From NCBI GenBank assembly GCA_947259765.1, contig CAMYNG010000007.1, positions 62,001 through 126,000 of the forward strand: DNA of 64,000 nt, given 5' to 3'. Source of the stretch: an uncultured Ectothiorhodospiraceae bacterium (lineage in GTDB: Bacteria; Pseudomonadota; Gammaproteobacteria; CAMYNG01). The notes beneath the pieces were generated by a model. That model ran no database searches and was not told where the DNA came from. It was given only the letters and a program-made list of their open reading frames with translations. Position 1 is the stretch's first letter. Each line of letters opens with the position of its first letter. Shown here one piece after another: positions 55,472 to 64,000 of this stretch. The position numbers and the translations under genes were made by a program.

Positions 55472-56985
55472 AACAGAAAATGATGAAATTCCTCACGCTA
55501 GGTTTTGTTGCCTTGTTGTTGTCCGCTTGCAGTGAGGGTGGTGACAACGGCGATGGCAACAGTCAACAAGCGACAGCGGAGACCATGTCTGGCAAGGAAG
55601 ACACCGACAAAGAACCGGAGATTCTTTACTGGGTCGCGCCGATGGACCCAAACTACCGCCGGGACGAACCGGGTAAGTCACCCATGGGTATGGATTTGAT
55701 CCCGATGTATGCGGATGGTGAGGATGCCTCTGGCCAGGATGGTCCGGTGGTCAGGATTGATCCGGTAGTTGTAAATAATATGGGCGTACGGTTGACTCCG
55801 GTTGAGCGAGGCCGGCTTGGGCGACGTATTGACACTGTGGGCTATGTCGACTTCGATGAAGCAAAGGTGGTGCACATTCATCTGCGAACTGAAGGCTGGA
55901 TAGAAAAACTGTACGTCAAGTCAGAGGGTGAGCGCGTCAAAAAGGGCGATATTCTGTTCACACTTTATTCACCTACTCTGGTAAACGCTCAGGAAGAATT
56001 TCTTCAGGCAATCCGCAGCGGAAACAAGATTCTGGTTAAAGCCTCTCGAGAGCGGTTGCTGGCCTTGGGGCTTTCAACAAGCCAAGTCACGAAGTTGCGC
56101 AACACGCGTGAAGTGAAACAGAACATTGGGACCTATGCACCACAGGATGGGATCGTAACCAATCTCACGGTCCGCCAGGGAATGTTCGTGCGCCCAACCA
56201 ACGAGATCATGTCACTTGCCGATCTGTCCAGCATTTGGTTGCTGGCTGAGGTATTTGAACAACAGGTCGATTGGCTAAATGTCGGTGATCCTGCCGATAT
56301 GCGTCTTTCGTTTCTTCCTGGTCGTGAATGGGAAGGCACTGTCGAATATATCTACCCCAGTTTGGATGCAAAAACTCGCACACTGAAAGTGCGTCTGTTG
56401 TTTGAAAACCCAAATGAAGACTTAAAACCAAATATGTATGCCAATGTTCGTCTATATGGTGGTTTTAAAGAGGATATTTTATTTGTGCCACGAGAGGCGC
56501 TAATTCGCACCGCAGCAGAAGCGCGCGTAATTATAAGTCTTGGTGAAGGGCGGTTTACGCCGCGAATTATCAAAGCGGGGATCGAGTCTGGAAACTTTGT
56601 TGAAATCATGGAAGGGCTCAAGGAGGGTGAACGTGTTGTGATCTCCGGACAGTTCCTTATCGATTCCGAAGCCAGCCTGAAAGCGAGCATGCTACGTATG
56701 GCCGAGCCCGCCGCCAATGTATCGATGAATGAGCCACAAGCGGAACCGGATGCCGGCAAACAGGTTAGCGGTCGTGGAACCGTAACAAACGTTATGGTCG
56801 ACCACAACATGCTGACGCTGAATCATGAACCTATAAACGAACTCGGCTGGCCAAGTATGACCATGGATTTCACAGTTACGGAAGAGATAAGTTTATCCGA
56901 CCTGTCAACGGGTGACGCCATTGAATTTGATCTTGAAAAGCGCGGTGAACGCTATCTCATCACTGCAATTCGAGCCAGGGAATAG
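55468..56985 (+). CDS. cusB: CusB-like periplasmic adaptor with two metal-binding modules
   Basis: A 505-residue membrane-fusion lipoprotein (lipobox LLSAC, Cys21). After it, residues 54-81 form a heavy-metal-binding domain (YWVAPMDPNYRRDEPG followed by KSPMGMDLIPMY). The adaptor core has the hairpin and barrel segments GWIEKLYVKSEGERVKKGD and GIVTNLTVRQGMFVRPTNEI. Residues about 430-505 form a CusF-like domain (RGTVTNVMVDHNMLTLNHEP, WPSMTMDF), which normally is a separate Cu(I)/Ag(I) chaperone. The pump is therefore predicted to export copper or silver. Confidence 0.93.
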   Translation: MKQKMMKFLTLGFVALLLSACSEGGDNGDGNSQQATAETMSGKEDTDKEPEILYWVAPMDPNYRRDEPGKSPMGMDLIPMYADGEDASGQDGPVVRIDPVVVNNMGVRLTPVERGRLGRRIDTVGYVDFDEAKVVHIHLRTEGWIEKLYVKSEGERVKKGDILFTLYSPTLVNAQEEFLQAIRSGNKILVKASRERLLALGLSTSQVTKLRNTREVKQNIGTYAPQDGIVTNLTVRQGMFVRPTNEIMSLADLSSIWLLAEVFEQQVDWLNVGDPADMRLSFLPGREWEGTVEYIYPSLDAKTRTLKVRLLFENPNEDLKPNMYANVRLYGGFKEDILFVPREALIRTAAEARVIISLGEGRFTPRIIKAGIESGNFVEIMEGLKEGERVVISGQFLIDSEASLKASMLRMAEPAANVSMNEPQAEPDAGKQVSGRGTVTNVMVDHNMLTLNHEPINELGWPSMTMDFTVTEEISLSDLSTGDAIEFDLEKRGERYLITAIRARE

Positions 56986-56997
56986 GGAGCGTTAGCT

Positions 56998-59900
56998 ATG
57001 ATTGCTTCTATTATTCACTGGTCGATTCGCAACCGGTTCATGGTTTTGCTTTTGACTGTGGTACTTGTCGGTTGGGGTTTATACGCTGTCAAGGCAACAC
57101 CACTCGACGCTATTCCCGATTTGTCGGATGTTCAGGTCATTATCAAAACGCCTTTCCCCGGTCAGGCTCCACAGGTCGTCGAGGATCAGGTTACCTACCC
57201 AATGACCACCGCAATGTTGTCGGTACCCAAGGCGACTACGGTGCGTGGCTATTCATTTTTCGGTGATTCCTATGTCTATGTAATCTTCGAGGATGGCACA
57301 GATCCTTATTGGGCGCGCACACGTGTGCTGGAGTATCTGAGTCAGGTCGCCAGTAAGTTACCACCACAGGCTCGGCCCGAGCTCGGTCCGGACGCGACCG
57401 GCGTAGGCTGGATTTACCAATATGCGCTTGCTGATCGTACTGGCAAGCACGATCTTTCCCAGCTGCGTAGTCTGCAGGACTGGTTTCTTAAGTACGAGTT
57501 ACAGACCGTACCTGGAGTGTCAGAAGTCGCTACCGTAGGCGGGATGGTTAAGCAATACCAGGTCGTGCTGGACCCAAATCGGTTACGGGCTTACAACCTG
57601 ACTTTGGGACAGGTGCGCAAGGCGATCCAGGGGGCAAACCAGGAGGTTGGGGGCTCAGTTATTGAAATGGGTGAAGCCGAATACATGGTTCGTGCAACCG
57701 GCTACTTGTCAAAACTGGAAGACCTGTATCTTATTCCAATCGGAATCAAACAGCAGGGCACCCCTGTTTTACTTAAAGACGTCGCTGATATCCGCCTCGG
57801 TCCACAGATGCGACGCGGCATTGCCGAACTGGATGGTGAGGGTGAGGTCGTGGGTGGCATTGTCGTGATGCGTTTTGGGGAGAACGCGCTAACGACGATT
57901 GCCGGCGTGAAAAAGCGTCTGGCCGAGTTACAGACGAGCCTGCCAAAGGGTGTGGAGGTCATCGAGACATACGATCGATCCACGCTGATCACACGTGCGG
58001 TAAATACACTTAACGGTAAGCTGATAGAAGAATTTCTAGTCGTTGCGCTGGTGTGCGTGGTGTTCCTGTTCCACATTCGATCCGCAATGGTTATTGTCGT
58101 TTCATTGCCTATAGGAATTTTGACTGCCTTTATCGTAATGGATTCACAGGGGATTAACGCCAACATCATGTCCCTGGGGGGAATTGCGATAGCTATCGGT
58201 GCAATGGTGGACGCCGCAATCGTGATGATCGAGAACGCTCACAAGCATATGGAACAGGAAGATGTAAATCACCTGAATCGTTGGGATATCATACAACGTG
58301 CAGCGACAGAGGTGGGCCCGCCTCTGTTTTTCTCGCTACTGATAATCACCCTGAGTTTTCTACCGGTGTTCACATTGGAGGCACAGGAGGGCAAACTATT
58401 CGCGCCGCTGGCGTTCACAAAGACATTTGCCATGGCGGCCGCAGCCGGGCTATCCATTACCCTGGTGCCGGTGCTGATGGGATATTTCATCCGGGGTCAT
58501 ATCACGCCGGAACACAAGAATCCGATTAATCGTATTCTTATCGCCGGTTATCGACCATTCATCAATTTCGTTTTGAAGAAGCCGGGAACTGTCCTGGTGA
58601 TTTCACTTGTCCTCGTACTCTCGGGAGTCTGGCCTTTGATCAATACGGGCTCGGAGTTTATGCCGGATCTCGACGAAGGCGACCTGATGTATATGCCAAC
58701 GACCTTCCCGGCGGTCTCCATTGGCAAGGCACAGGAAATTTTACAACAGACGGATAAATTGATCCGCACCGTGCCTGAAGTGAAATCTGTTTTCGGCAAG
58801 ATCGGTCGGGCAGAGACGGCGACTGATCCGGCGCCGCTGACGATGATAGAAACCACAATCCAGTTAAAGCCCCGAGATCAGTGGCGAGAGGGTATGACGT
58901 CTGAAAAACTGAAACAGGAGTTGAACGCCTTAATTCAGTATCCCGGTCTGACTAATGCCTGGGTCATGCCTATCAAGACACGAATTGACATGCTCGCTAC
59001 AGGAATCAAAACCCCGGTAGGCATAAAGGTGGCGGGGCCCGATTTGAAGGTCATTGAAAAAATCGGTAAACAACTGGAGGACATTATAAAGCCCGTCCCG
59101 GGTACGGCCTCGGTGTATTCGGAGCGAGTTGTCGGCGGACGTTATGTGACCGTCGACATCGATCGTGTTGCCGCTTCGCGCTTTGGACTTAATATCGCAG
59201 ATGTTCAGGATGTTGTACGCACAGCCGTAGGTGGAATGAATGTAACACAAAGTGTTGAAGGGCTTGAGCGCTATCCCATCAATGTCCGCTATCCGAGGGA
59301 AGTGCGCGACTCGATAGAAAATTTGCGCAAACTGCCGGTGGTTACGCCATCGGGTGCAAACATCCCGCTGGGGGAAGTTGCCGAAGTGCGGGTCGAGGAT
59401 GGACCTGCCATGATTAAGAGCGAGGACGCACGATTGAACGGCTGGACCTTTGTCGATATTCAGGACCGGGATCTGGGCTCGTATGTTGCTGAGGCACAGA
59501 AAGTGGTCAGTGAGCAACTCGACCTGCCGCCCGGCTACTCTCTCGCATGGTCCGGGCAATATGAGTACATGGTTCGTGCAAAGGAGCGCCTGTCCGTTGT
59601 TGTACCAATCACCATCCTGATTATCGTCCTGCTGTTGTACCTGAACTTTCGCAACCTTACCGAAGTGCTGATTATTCTGGGTACGCTGCCCATGGCGTTG
59701 GTGGGTGGCTTCTGGTTGCTTTACCTTCTTGATTACAATATGTCCGTTGCGGTGGGGGTCGGCTTTATTGCTTTGGCGGGTGTGGCTGTCGAAATCGGTG
59801 TGGTGATGTTGGTGTACCTGAACCAGGCCTACAATCGTCTGCATCACCAAGCTGAACGCGAACACTCACTTACCCTTGCCGAACTGCGCAAGGCGGTAAC

Positions 59901-60114
59901 CGAGGGTGCACTATTGCGGGTTCGACCTATTATGATGACGGTGTCGGCGATTATTGCCGGTCTGTTGCCTATCATGTTGGGAGGCGGTACGGGTGCGGAG
60001 GTTATGCGGCGCATTGCTGCACCCATGGTTGGCGGCATGATTAGTGCGACCATTCTGACTCTGGTGGTGATACCGTCAGTGTTTTTGCTCTGGAAAAAGC
60101 GCAGCTGCGGTTAA
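56998..60114 (+). CDS. cusA: CusA-like heavy-metal RND efflux pump
   Basis: Proton-driven inner-membrane transporter of 1038 residues, the usual HME-RND size. It begins IIHWSIRNRFMVLLLTVVLV and has DAIPDLSDVQVIIKTPFPGQ, the transmembrane 4 region GAMVDAAIVMIENAHKHMEQ with the proton-relay acids, and a second repeat with GIKTPVGIKVAGPDL and LPMALVGGFWLLYLL. Twelve transmembrane segments and two large periplasmic loops are predicted. Periplasmic Met residues (TNAWVMPIKTRIDMLATGIK) support Cu(I)/Ag(I) as substrate. It is the last gene of the cusCBA operon. Confidence 0.96.
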   Translation: MIASIIHWSIRNRFMVLLLTVVLVGWGLYAVKATPLDAIPDLSDVQVIIKTPFPGQAPQVVEDQVTYPMTTAMLSVPKATTVRGYSFFGDSYVYVIFEDGTDPYWARTRVLEYLSQVASKLPPQARPELGPDATGVGWIYQYALADRTGKHDLSQLRSLQDWFLKYELQTVPGVSEVATVGGMVKQYQVVLDPNRLRAYNLTLGQVRKAIQGANQEVGGSVIEMGEAEYMVRATGYLSKLEDLYLIPIGIKQQGTPVLLKDVADIRLGPQMRRGIAELDGEGEVVGGIVVMRFGENALTTIAGVKKRLAELQTSLPKGVEVIETYDRSTLITRAVNTLNGKLIEEFLVVALVCVVFLFHIRSAMVIVVSLPIGILTAFIVMDSQGINANIMSLGGIAIAIGAMVDAAIVMIENAHKHMEQEDVNHLNRWDIIQRAATEVGPPLFFSLLIITLSFLPVFTLEAQEGKLFAPLAFTKTFAMAAAAGLSITLVPVLMGYFIRGHITPEHKNPINRILIAGYRPFINFVLKKPGTVLVISLVLVLSGVWPLINTGSEFMPDLDEGDLMYMPTTFPAVSIGKAQEILQQTDKLIRTVPEVKSVFGKIGRAETATDPAPLTMIETTIQLKPRDQWREGMTSEKLKQELNALIQYPGLTNAWVMPIKTRIDMLATGIKTPVGIKVAGPDLKVIEKIGKQLEDIIKPVPGTASVYSERVVGGRYVTVDIDRVAASRFGLNIADVQDVVRTAVGGMNVTQSVEGLERYPINVRYPREVRDSIENLRKLPVVTPSGANIPLGEVAEVRVEDGPAMIKSEDARLNGWTFVDIQDRDLGSYVAEAQKVVSEQLDLPPGYSLAWSGQYEYMVRAKERLSVVVPITILIIVLLLYLNFRNLTEVLIILGTLPMALVGGFWLLYLLDYNMSVAVGVGFIALAGVAVEIGVVMLVYLNQAYNRLHHQAEREHSLTLAELRKAVTEGALLRVRPIMMTVSAIIAGLLPIMLGGGTGAEVMRRIAAPMVGGMISATILTLVVIPSVFLLWKKRSCG

Positions 60115-60144
60115 GTGGGTTTATTTTTTAAACGCAAAAAACCT

Positions 60145-60194
60145 TAACCACCGAGATCATAGTGAACACAGAAGTTCTCCTTGTTTCTGTGGTT
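60145..60194. repeat. CACAGAG-family repeat after cusA
   Basis: AACCACCGAGATCATAGTGA, then ACACAGAA, is followed by TTGTTTCTGTGGTT, an inverted pair of the CCACAGAG family with a short centre. It sits between the convergent cusA and HDOD genes, where it could act as a bidirectional terminator. Confidence 0.55.
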
Positions 60195-60221
60195 GATCTT
60201 TGGCCGCCTGAGAGCGGCAGC

Positions 60222-61091
60222 CTAGCCGACTGCGGCACTGACGGGTTCGGCATTGACTATGAACGCGGTGGCTTCGCGCTTGCGAGCTATCTGTTCATGC
60301 AGTCCGGCTAATTGGCTATTCTCCAGCCCTAGGGCTTGCCATGTATCGGCTTCAAGTTCTGAAAATTCATCATTTGCAAGTGGTGCTTCGATCTGATTTG
60401 CAATGTGGTTAGCGAGATGCAGGATGTAGGCATCTTTTCTGAACTTTGTTGCTTGCTGGGGAGTATGGTGGGCGCCCACCGGCTCGATCAGCGATTCGGG
60501 AAACTTCCAGCGCCGTAACAGTTCCTGGCTAACTTCAGCGTGATCGAAACCGAAAATTTCGTTTTCCAGATTGCGTTGTGAAGCCGCACTTAATTGCAGC
60601 CGCTCAAGCAGTCGCTGGTAACGTTCCGGTAGCGTGGCCTGTAATACGAGTTTACCAATGTCATGCAGCAGACCCGCGACAAACAAACGTTCTACATAGG
60701 ACAGTTTCATCAGCACGGCAATTTCACGTGCGGCCAGTCCGCAACAGGTACTGTGTGACCAAAATGTTTCGGTTGTCTGGTTGGTGCCGGTAACCCGATC
60801 AAAGCTTGAAACAATAGAAGTTGCAAGAACCAAATCGCGGAGTTGTCGCGTACCAAGAATCGTGATCGCCATGGGAATGGTATCGACATGGGAAGGGAAT
60901 CCGTAAAACGGGCTGTTTACGATGCGGAGTAAACGCGCGGTTAGCGCCGGGTCGTTGCTTATCACATTGCCAAAGTCGGCCGCCGTGTAAGTCGGGTCAT
61001 CGACCATGCGATTAAGTCGGAATACCACGTCAGGGAGCGAGTAGAGCTTACAGTTTTCGCTAACAAGTTGCCGGGGACTTACTGTGACCAT
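60222..61091 (-). CDS. HDOD domain protein
   Basis: A 289-residue cytoplasmic protein with an HDOD domain (about 15-215), a variant HD fold common in signalling. Segments are LYSLPDVVFRLNRMVDDPTY, LLRIVNSPFYGFPSHVDTIP and LFVAGLLHDIGKLVLQATLP; the HDIGK motif keeps the HD pair. FGFDHAEVSQELLRRWKFPE and GAHHTPQQATKF follow. No other output domain is attached. A link to c-di-GMP or motility signalling is common for the family but is not shown here. Confidence 0.9.
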   Translation of the reverse strand: MVTVSPRQLVSENCKLYSLPDVVFRLNRMVDDPTYTAADFGNVISNDPALTARLLRIVNSPFYGFPSHVDTIPMAITILGTRQLRDLVLATSIVSSFDRVTGTNQTTETFWSHSTCCGLAAREIAVLMKLSYVERLFVAGLLHDIGKLVLQATLPERYQRLLERLQLSAASQRNLENEIFGFDHAEVSQELLRRWKFPESLIEPVGAHHTPQQATKFRKDAYILHLANHIANQIEAPLANDEFSELEADTWQALGLENSQLAGLHEQIARKREATAFIVNAEPVSAAVG

Positions 61092-61391
61092 TCGAATGCC
61101 TCCTGCACGCGTTTACACAGCGACCGTACAACACTCGTTGGCGCGAGTTCGGGATACGTTGAGAACATTTATGTTGTCAGAAAACGCCCGGCATATCAAT
61201 GTTGCTTATGCTTTGCTGTGTTTGCTACCGGTGTTTCGAATTCGCCACAAATTATCGGTGCTGTTGCACTTTCACCACGATCTTCAGGTAAACAACCTGT
61301 CGCTCTTCTGTAAAAAGCGCATATACCACGGTAAACTCGCTGTTAAGACAACAGCATTGTGTTGCTGAGACGAAACATAGGAATAGACGGC
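61092..61391. other. Divergent HDOD/djlA intergenic region
   Basis: This 300-nt space between two divergent genes should contain both promoters. I see no convincing reading frame, RNA or operator in it. Short frames exist but lack ribosome sites and protein-like composition. Confidence 0.5.
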
Positions 61392-62207
61392 ATGAGTTGG
61401 TGGGGTAAGATTCTCGGAGGCGCGTTTGGATATTCGCTCGGTGGTCCGTTGGGTGCGTTGCTCGGCGCAGTGATCGGGCATCAATTTGATGCCGGCCTCA
61501 AGCGTATGACTGAATATGGCGGCGGTTGGTCGCCGGGCGATCAGGAACGTACCCAGACTGCGTTTTTTACCAGCGTGTTTTCTGTCATGGGTCACATGGC
61601 CAAAGTGGACGGGCGCGTCAGCGAGCAGGAAATTGCCATGGCCCGCTCGATAATGCAGCAGATGGCCCTAAATGCCGAGCAGCAACGCGTCGCTATTGAC
61701 TTGTTTCAGGATGGTAAGCGGCCGGATTTTCCTCTTGATGAGATTTTGGAACAGTTCCGGCGTGAATGCCACGGGCGTCGTACGCTGGTGCAGATGTTTC
61801 TTGAAATACTGCTGCACGCGGGCTATGCCGATGGAAAACTTGATGGCAAAGAAAGAGCCTTGTTGTTCCACATCAGTGATCGCCTGCACTTCCCGCGGCA
61901 TCTTTTGGAGCAATTGGATGCCATGGTGCAGGCTCAGCAGCAGTTTCATGGCTATGGACACCGGGGTCAGCAACGCGCCGGTCCCAGCCGGCCCAGTATG
62001 GCGGATGCGTATACGGCGCTTGGCGTTAAATCAGACTCAAGTGATGCCGAAGTGAAAAAGGCTTATCGACGGTTAATGAATCAGCATCATCCTGACAAAC
62101 TGGTGGCCAAGGGCCTGCCGGAAGAAATGATCAATGTGGCTAAGGAAAAGACCCAGGAGATTCAGGCCGCGTACGAGCAAATCAAAGAAGCTCGGGGTAT
62201 GAAATAA
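61392..62207 (+). CDS. djlA: DjlA-like co-chaperone (TerB and DnaJ domains)
   Basis: A 271-residue membrane-anchored J-protein that stimulates DnaK. The ATG at 61392 begins MSWWGKILGGAFGYSLGGPL, the Gly-rich transmembrane start typical of DjlA. A TerB-like helical domain covers about 55-180 (FFTSVFSVMGHMAKVDGRVS). The C-terminal J domain (about 205-271) has AYTALGVKSDSSDAEVKKAY and the HPD motif in MNQHHPDKLVAKG. It is probably monocistronic. Confidence 0.93.
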   Translation: MSWWGKILGGAFGYSLGGPLGALLGAVIGHQFDAGLKRMTEYGGGWSPGDQERTQTAFFTSVFSVMGHMAKVDGRVSEQEIAMARSIMQQMALNAEQQRVAIDLFQDGKRPDFPLDEILEQFRRECHGRRTLVQMFLEILLHAGYADGKLDGKERALLFHISDRLHFPRHLLEQLDAMVQAQQQFHGYGHRGQQRAGPSRPSMADAYTALGVKSDSSDAEVKKAYRRLMNQHHPDKLVAKGLPEEMINVAKEKTQEIQAAYEQIKEARGMK

Positions 62208-62210
62208 CTT

Positions 62211-62363
62211 AACCACAGAGTGCACGGTGCGATAAATTTTAGTTTTCAGCCTGATTCACAACATTGATTCTTCAATAGGGCTTTTCGAATCCGCAGAAGA
62301 CGCTTCGCATCTTACTATAAGAAACATATTTTTAGCTCTGCGTTCTCTGTGCCCTCTGTGGTA
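62211..62363. repeat. CACAGAG-family inverted repeat after djlA
   Basis: AACCACAGAGTGCACGG at 62211-62227 faces CGTTCTCTGTGCCCTCTGTG GT at 62341-62362, an inverted pair enclosing about 110 nt of unrelated sequence. The inner part has no reading frame. The arrangement looks like a small non-autonomous element or a paired-arm terminator between convergent genes. Confidence 0.65.
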
Positions 62364-62372
62364 ATTTTATTA

Positions 62373-62837
62373 TCAAATCAAATAACGTCCACCGCTGGCG
62401 ACTGCGACCACCAGCAGTCCAAGGATCAGGTTAATACCCACGAGCATACGAATCTGTGCCAGGCGCTTGCCGCCATCCGGCCAGTCCTGCGCAGCCACAG
62501 CTAGTTTCAGGCGCCGAAAGGGTGCGAAAAACACGTGCAGAAAAATAAGGATCATCAAGATACCCAGGCCGTTCATGATATGAACATATAACGGCGAGTT
62601 AGCCATTCCTCCAAAACGATCCGGGGAAAAAATCATGGCGTAACCCGTTAACGGTAACAAGATTACGCATACCCAGACCCAGGGAAAAAAGCGTTTGAAG
62701 GACGCCACCCACAGCGGTAACCGTTTGGGTGGGTCCAGCGTTTCCACCGCTGCAGGACGTAGTGCCATATAGGCGAAAAACATGCCGCCGACCCAGACGA
62801 CCACGGACAAAATGTGCAAGATAATTAAAATGGCCAT
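62373..62837 (-). CDS. CopD-like four-helix membrane protein
   Basis: A 154-residue integral membrane protein with about four helices: residues 3-25 (LIILHILSVVVWVGGMFFAY), 50-72 (FFPWVWVCVILLPLTGYAMI), 82-105 and 130-150. The first helix with HILSVVVWVGGMFF and the conserved His resembles the CopD/heme-copper-like family. Family members have been linked to copper uptake or to membrane heme proteins. Function here is unproven. It lies 72 nt downstream of the DUF3530 gene. Confidence 0.7.
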   Translation of the reverse strand: MAILIILHILSVVVWVGGMFFAYMALRPAAVETLDPPKRLPLWVASFKRFFPWVWVCVILLPLTGYAMIFSPDRFGGMANSPLYVHIMNGLGILMILIFLHVFFAPFRRLKLAVAAQDWPDGGKRLAQIRMLVGINLILGLLVVAVASGGRYLI

Positions 62838-62909
62838 TAAGCTTCCTTGTGTGAGTTATTTTACCCAAATTTTGTACAAGTGATTTGCGAGATATCCTCT
62901 CTGACAGCA

Positions 62910-63719
62910 TCATTTATTCTGTGTGGCCACGACGGCATTTCGATCAAGCCATCCTCGTACCCGTTTAACTAACGGGTCTTCCATGCCGCGGAAAAAATGG
63001 TCCGCACCGCTAATTTCCACCTGCACAAAGCGCCTGTTTCCGGATTTGTTGGCTGCGGTTCGGCGCGCTTTTACTGAATTGAGCACGCTTTCCAAATCGT
63101 TACCGCCATAAATATCCAGTACGGGTAGAGTTATCCGCTCAAGTGAATATACGTTGCTCATGCGGGTATCAAAATTCATGTCGTTCATGCCAATTCCAAC
63201 AAATGCAATTGCTTTCGACTGTGCGCCACTAGCAAGATAGTGGCTTGCCATGGCCGCGCCCAGGCTGTGGCCCACTAACGCGATTTGTTTGATGCCATTT
63301 TTTTGCAAATAGGCAATCGCAGCGTCAATACGTGTCGGGCCTTCGTCCCATATAGCCAGATAATCCCGCGCGCCGGCCCTATTGTGCAGAATAGGCATTT
63401 GAATGGACAGCGTCGTCCAGCCGTGCAGGGGGAGCTGGGTGCGCAACGGGTAAATGACATCGGGCCAGTTGGGATGCACACCGATACCATGCATTAGTAC
63501 AACGCCGCCGCGTGCTTTTGTGCTGGTTTGCTCAGAGTAGATTCCCAGAAAACGCTGCTTCCCGGTACTTAGCCAAATGCTTTCACCGTCAATCAGGCTG
63601 TCAACGATCTGCTCGGCCCAGCGCTGCTCTTTTGCCTGATCTGACGCCAATAGAGGTGCTGCCTGCAACAGCAGGGGCAGAATACATATATAGGTATAAT
63701 GCCTGATACTGTTCTTCAT
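62910..63719 (-). CDS. DUF3530 family exported alpha/beta hydrolase-like protein
   Basis: A 269-residue protein from the ATG at 63719, with a signal peptide (YICILPLLLQAAPLLAS). The fold resembles alpha/beta hydrolases. VVLMHGIGVHPNWPDVIYPL looks like the oxyanion region and IALVGHSLGAAMASHYLASG holds the nucleophile Ser. LDIYGGNDLES holds the acid, and a late His lies in ISGADHFFRGMED. The substrate is unknown. An alternative start at 63740 adds seven residues. Confidence 0.82.
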   Translation of the reverse strand: MKNSIRHYTYICILPLLLQAAPLLASDQAKEQRWAEQIVDSLIDGESIWLSTGKQRFLGIYSEQTSTKARGGVVLMHGIGVHPNWPDVIYPLRTQLPLHGWTTLSIQMPILHNRAGARDYLAIWDEGPTRIDAAIAYLQKNGIKQIALVGHSLGAAMASHYLASGAQSKAIAFVGIGMNDMNFDTRMSNVYSLERITLPVLDIYGGNDLESVLNSVKARRTAANKSGNRRFVQVEISGADHFFRGMEDPLVKRVRGWLDRNAVVATQNK

Positions 63720-63933
63720 CCCCGCATCTCCCTGTCCCAACAGGTTGAAAATTATAAAGGAAATCTGCGAGCTTCACAGCCTTGTCTGTTTATTCCATGC
63801 AGGACGTAGGGAACCACGCGGTCGCCAGCTGAAAAATTTCGCGTGATGGGGTAGAGTGTGCGGCTCGTAATTTTTGGGCCCAATGGCGCAGGCCGTTGTG
63901 GCGGGTGTTTTGACGATACAGGGGTTTCAGACT

Positions 63934-64000
63934 ATGGCGCGCGCAAGCGATTTTATTGCACCTTCCATCCTCTCAGCGAATTTCGCAACGCTGGGTGACG
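63934..64000 (+). CDS. rpe: Ribulose-phosphate 3-epimerase, N-terminal fragment (window edge)
   Basis: The last 67 nt open a frame reading MARASDFIAPSILSANFATL, the characteristic N-terminus of Rpe, which interconverts ribulose-5-phosphate and xylulose-5-phosphate. The gene continues past the window. It supplies the substrate of transketolase in the pentose phosphate and Calvin pathways. Only the first 22 codons are visible, so the assignment rests on this short match. Confidence 0.82.
   Translation, partial: MARASDFIAPSILSANFATLGD

Overview
The window is a typical mid-GC gammaproteobacterial chromosome segment. No rRNA, tRNA, insertion sequence, prophage or CRISPR array was seen. The order pilT-pilU / pyrC'-pyrB-pyrR-ruvX-algH-tonB-gshB / pilGHIJK-chpABC matches the arrangement known from Pseudomonas. 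Other traits point to an environmental, possibly autotrophic or sulfur-cycling relative of the Ectothiorhodospiraceae/Thiohalomonadales type. These are a PyrK-like subunit, a Calvin-type class II aldolase in a tkt-gap-pgk-pyk-fba cluster, a RegB/RegA redox pair and the start of rpe at the right edge. The taxonomic placement is inference from gene content only.

Layout. 0.1-2.3 kb: retraction ATPases PilT and PilU. 2.4-10.4 kb (minus strand): glutathione synthetase, an ApbE flavin transferase, TonB, AlgH, RuvX and a tightly overlapping pyrR-pyrB-pyrC'-pyrK block. PyrC' lacks the catalytic HxH motif. 10.8-23.2 kb (plus): the complete Pil-Chp chemosensory operon, including a 2076-residue ChpA with three canonical Hpt domains. 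23.2-29.3 kb (minus): rsmE-bioA, then metF, ahcY and metK, with a recognisable SAH riboswitch in front of ahcY. 29.5 kb: a peroxiredoxin-like gene broken by an internal, frame-shifting deletion. 30.3-37.5 kb (plus): transketolase, GAPDH, PGK, pyruvate kinase and aldolase, closed by a strong terminator. 37.5-42.4 kb: a small unknown gene, a Sel1-repeat protein, exopolyphosphatase, a PerM-type permease and a DUF374 acyltransferase.

42.4-46.4 kb holds the most unusual module. A phosphopantetheinyl transferase is divergent from a cytochrome P450 and a fatty acyl-AMP ligase fused to its own acyl carrier protein, which suggests oxidation of a carrier-bound acyl chain. 46.4-50.7 kb: a TlpA-like thioredoxin, a one-heme cytochrome lipoprotein, a Met-rich outer-membrane protein and RegB/RegA. 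An unusually clean triple half-site operator lies before regB. 50.7-53.4 kb: polyphosphate kinase and a DUF302 protein. 53.7-60.1 kb: a Cu/Ag-type cusCBA efflux operon headed by a small Cys/His/Met-rich exported protein. 60.2-64 kb: HDOD protein, DjlA-like co-chaperone, CopD-like membrane protein, DUF3530 hydrolase and the first codons of rpe.

Intergenic space carries at least three repeat types. One is a GAGTAAC-rich family at three loci. One is a CCACAGAG/CTCTGTGG family at five loci. The third is a perfect 27-bp inverted repeat with a nested hairpin at 47.4 kb.
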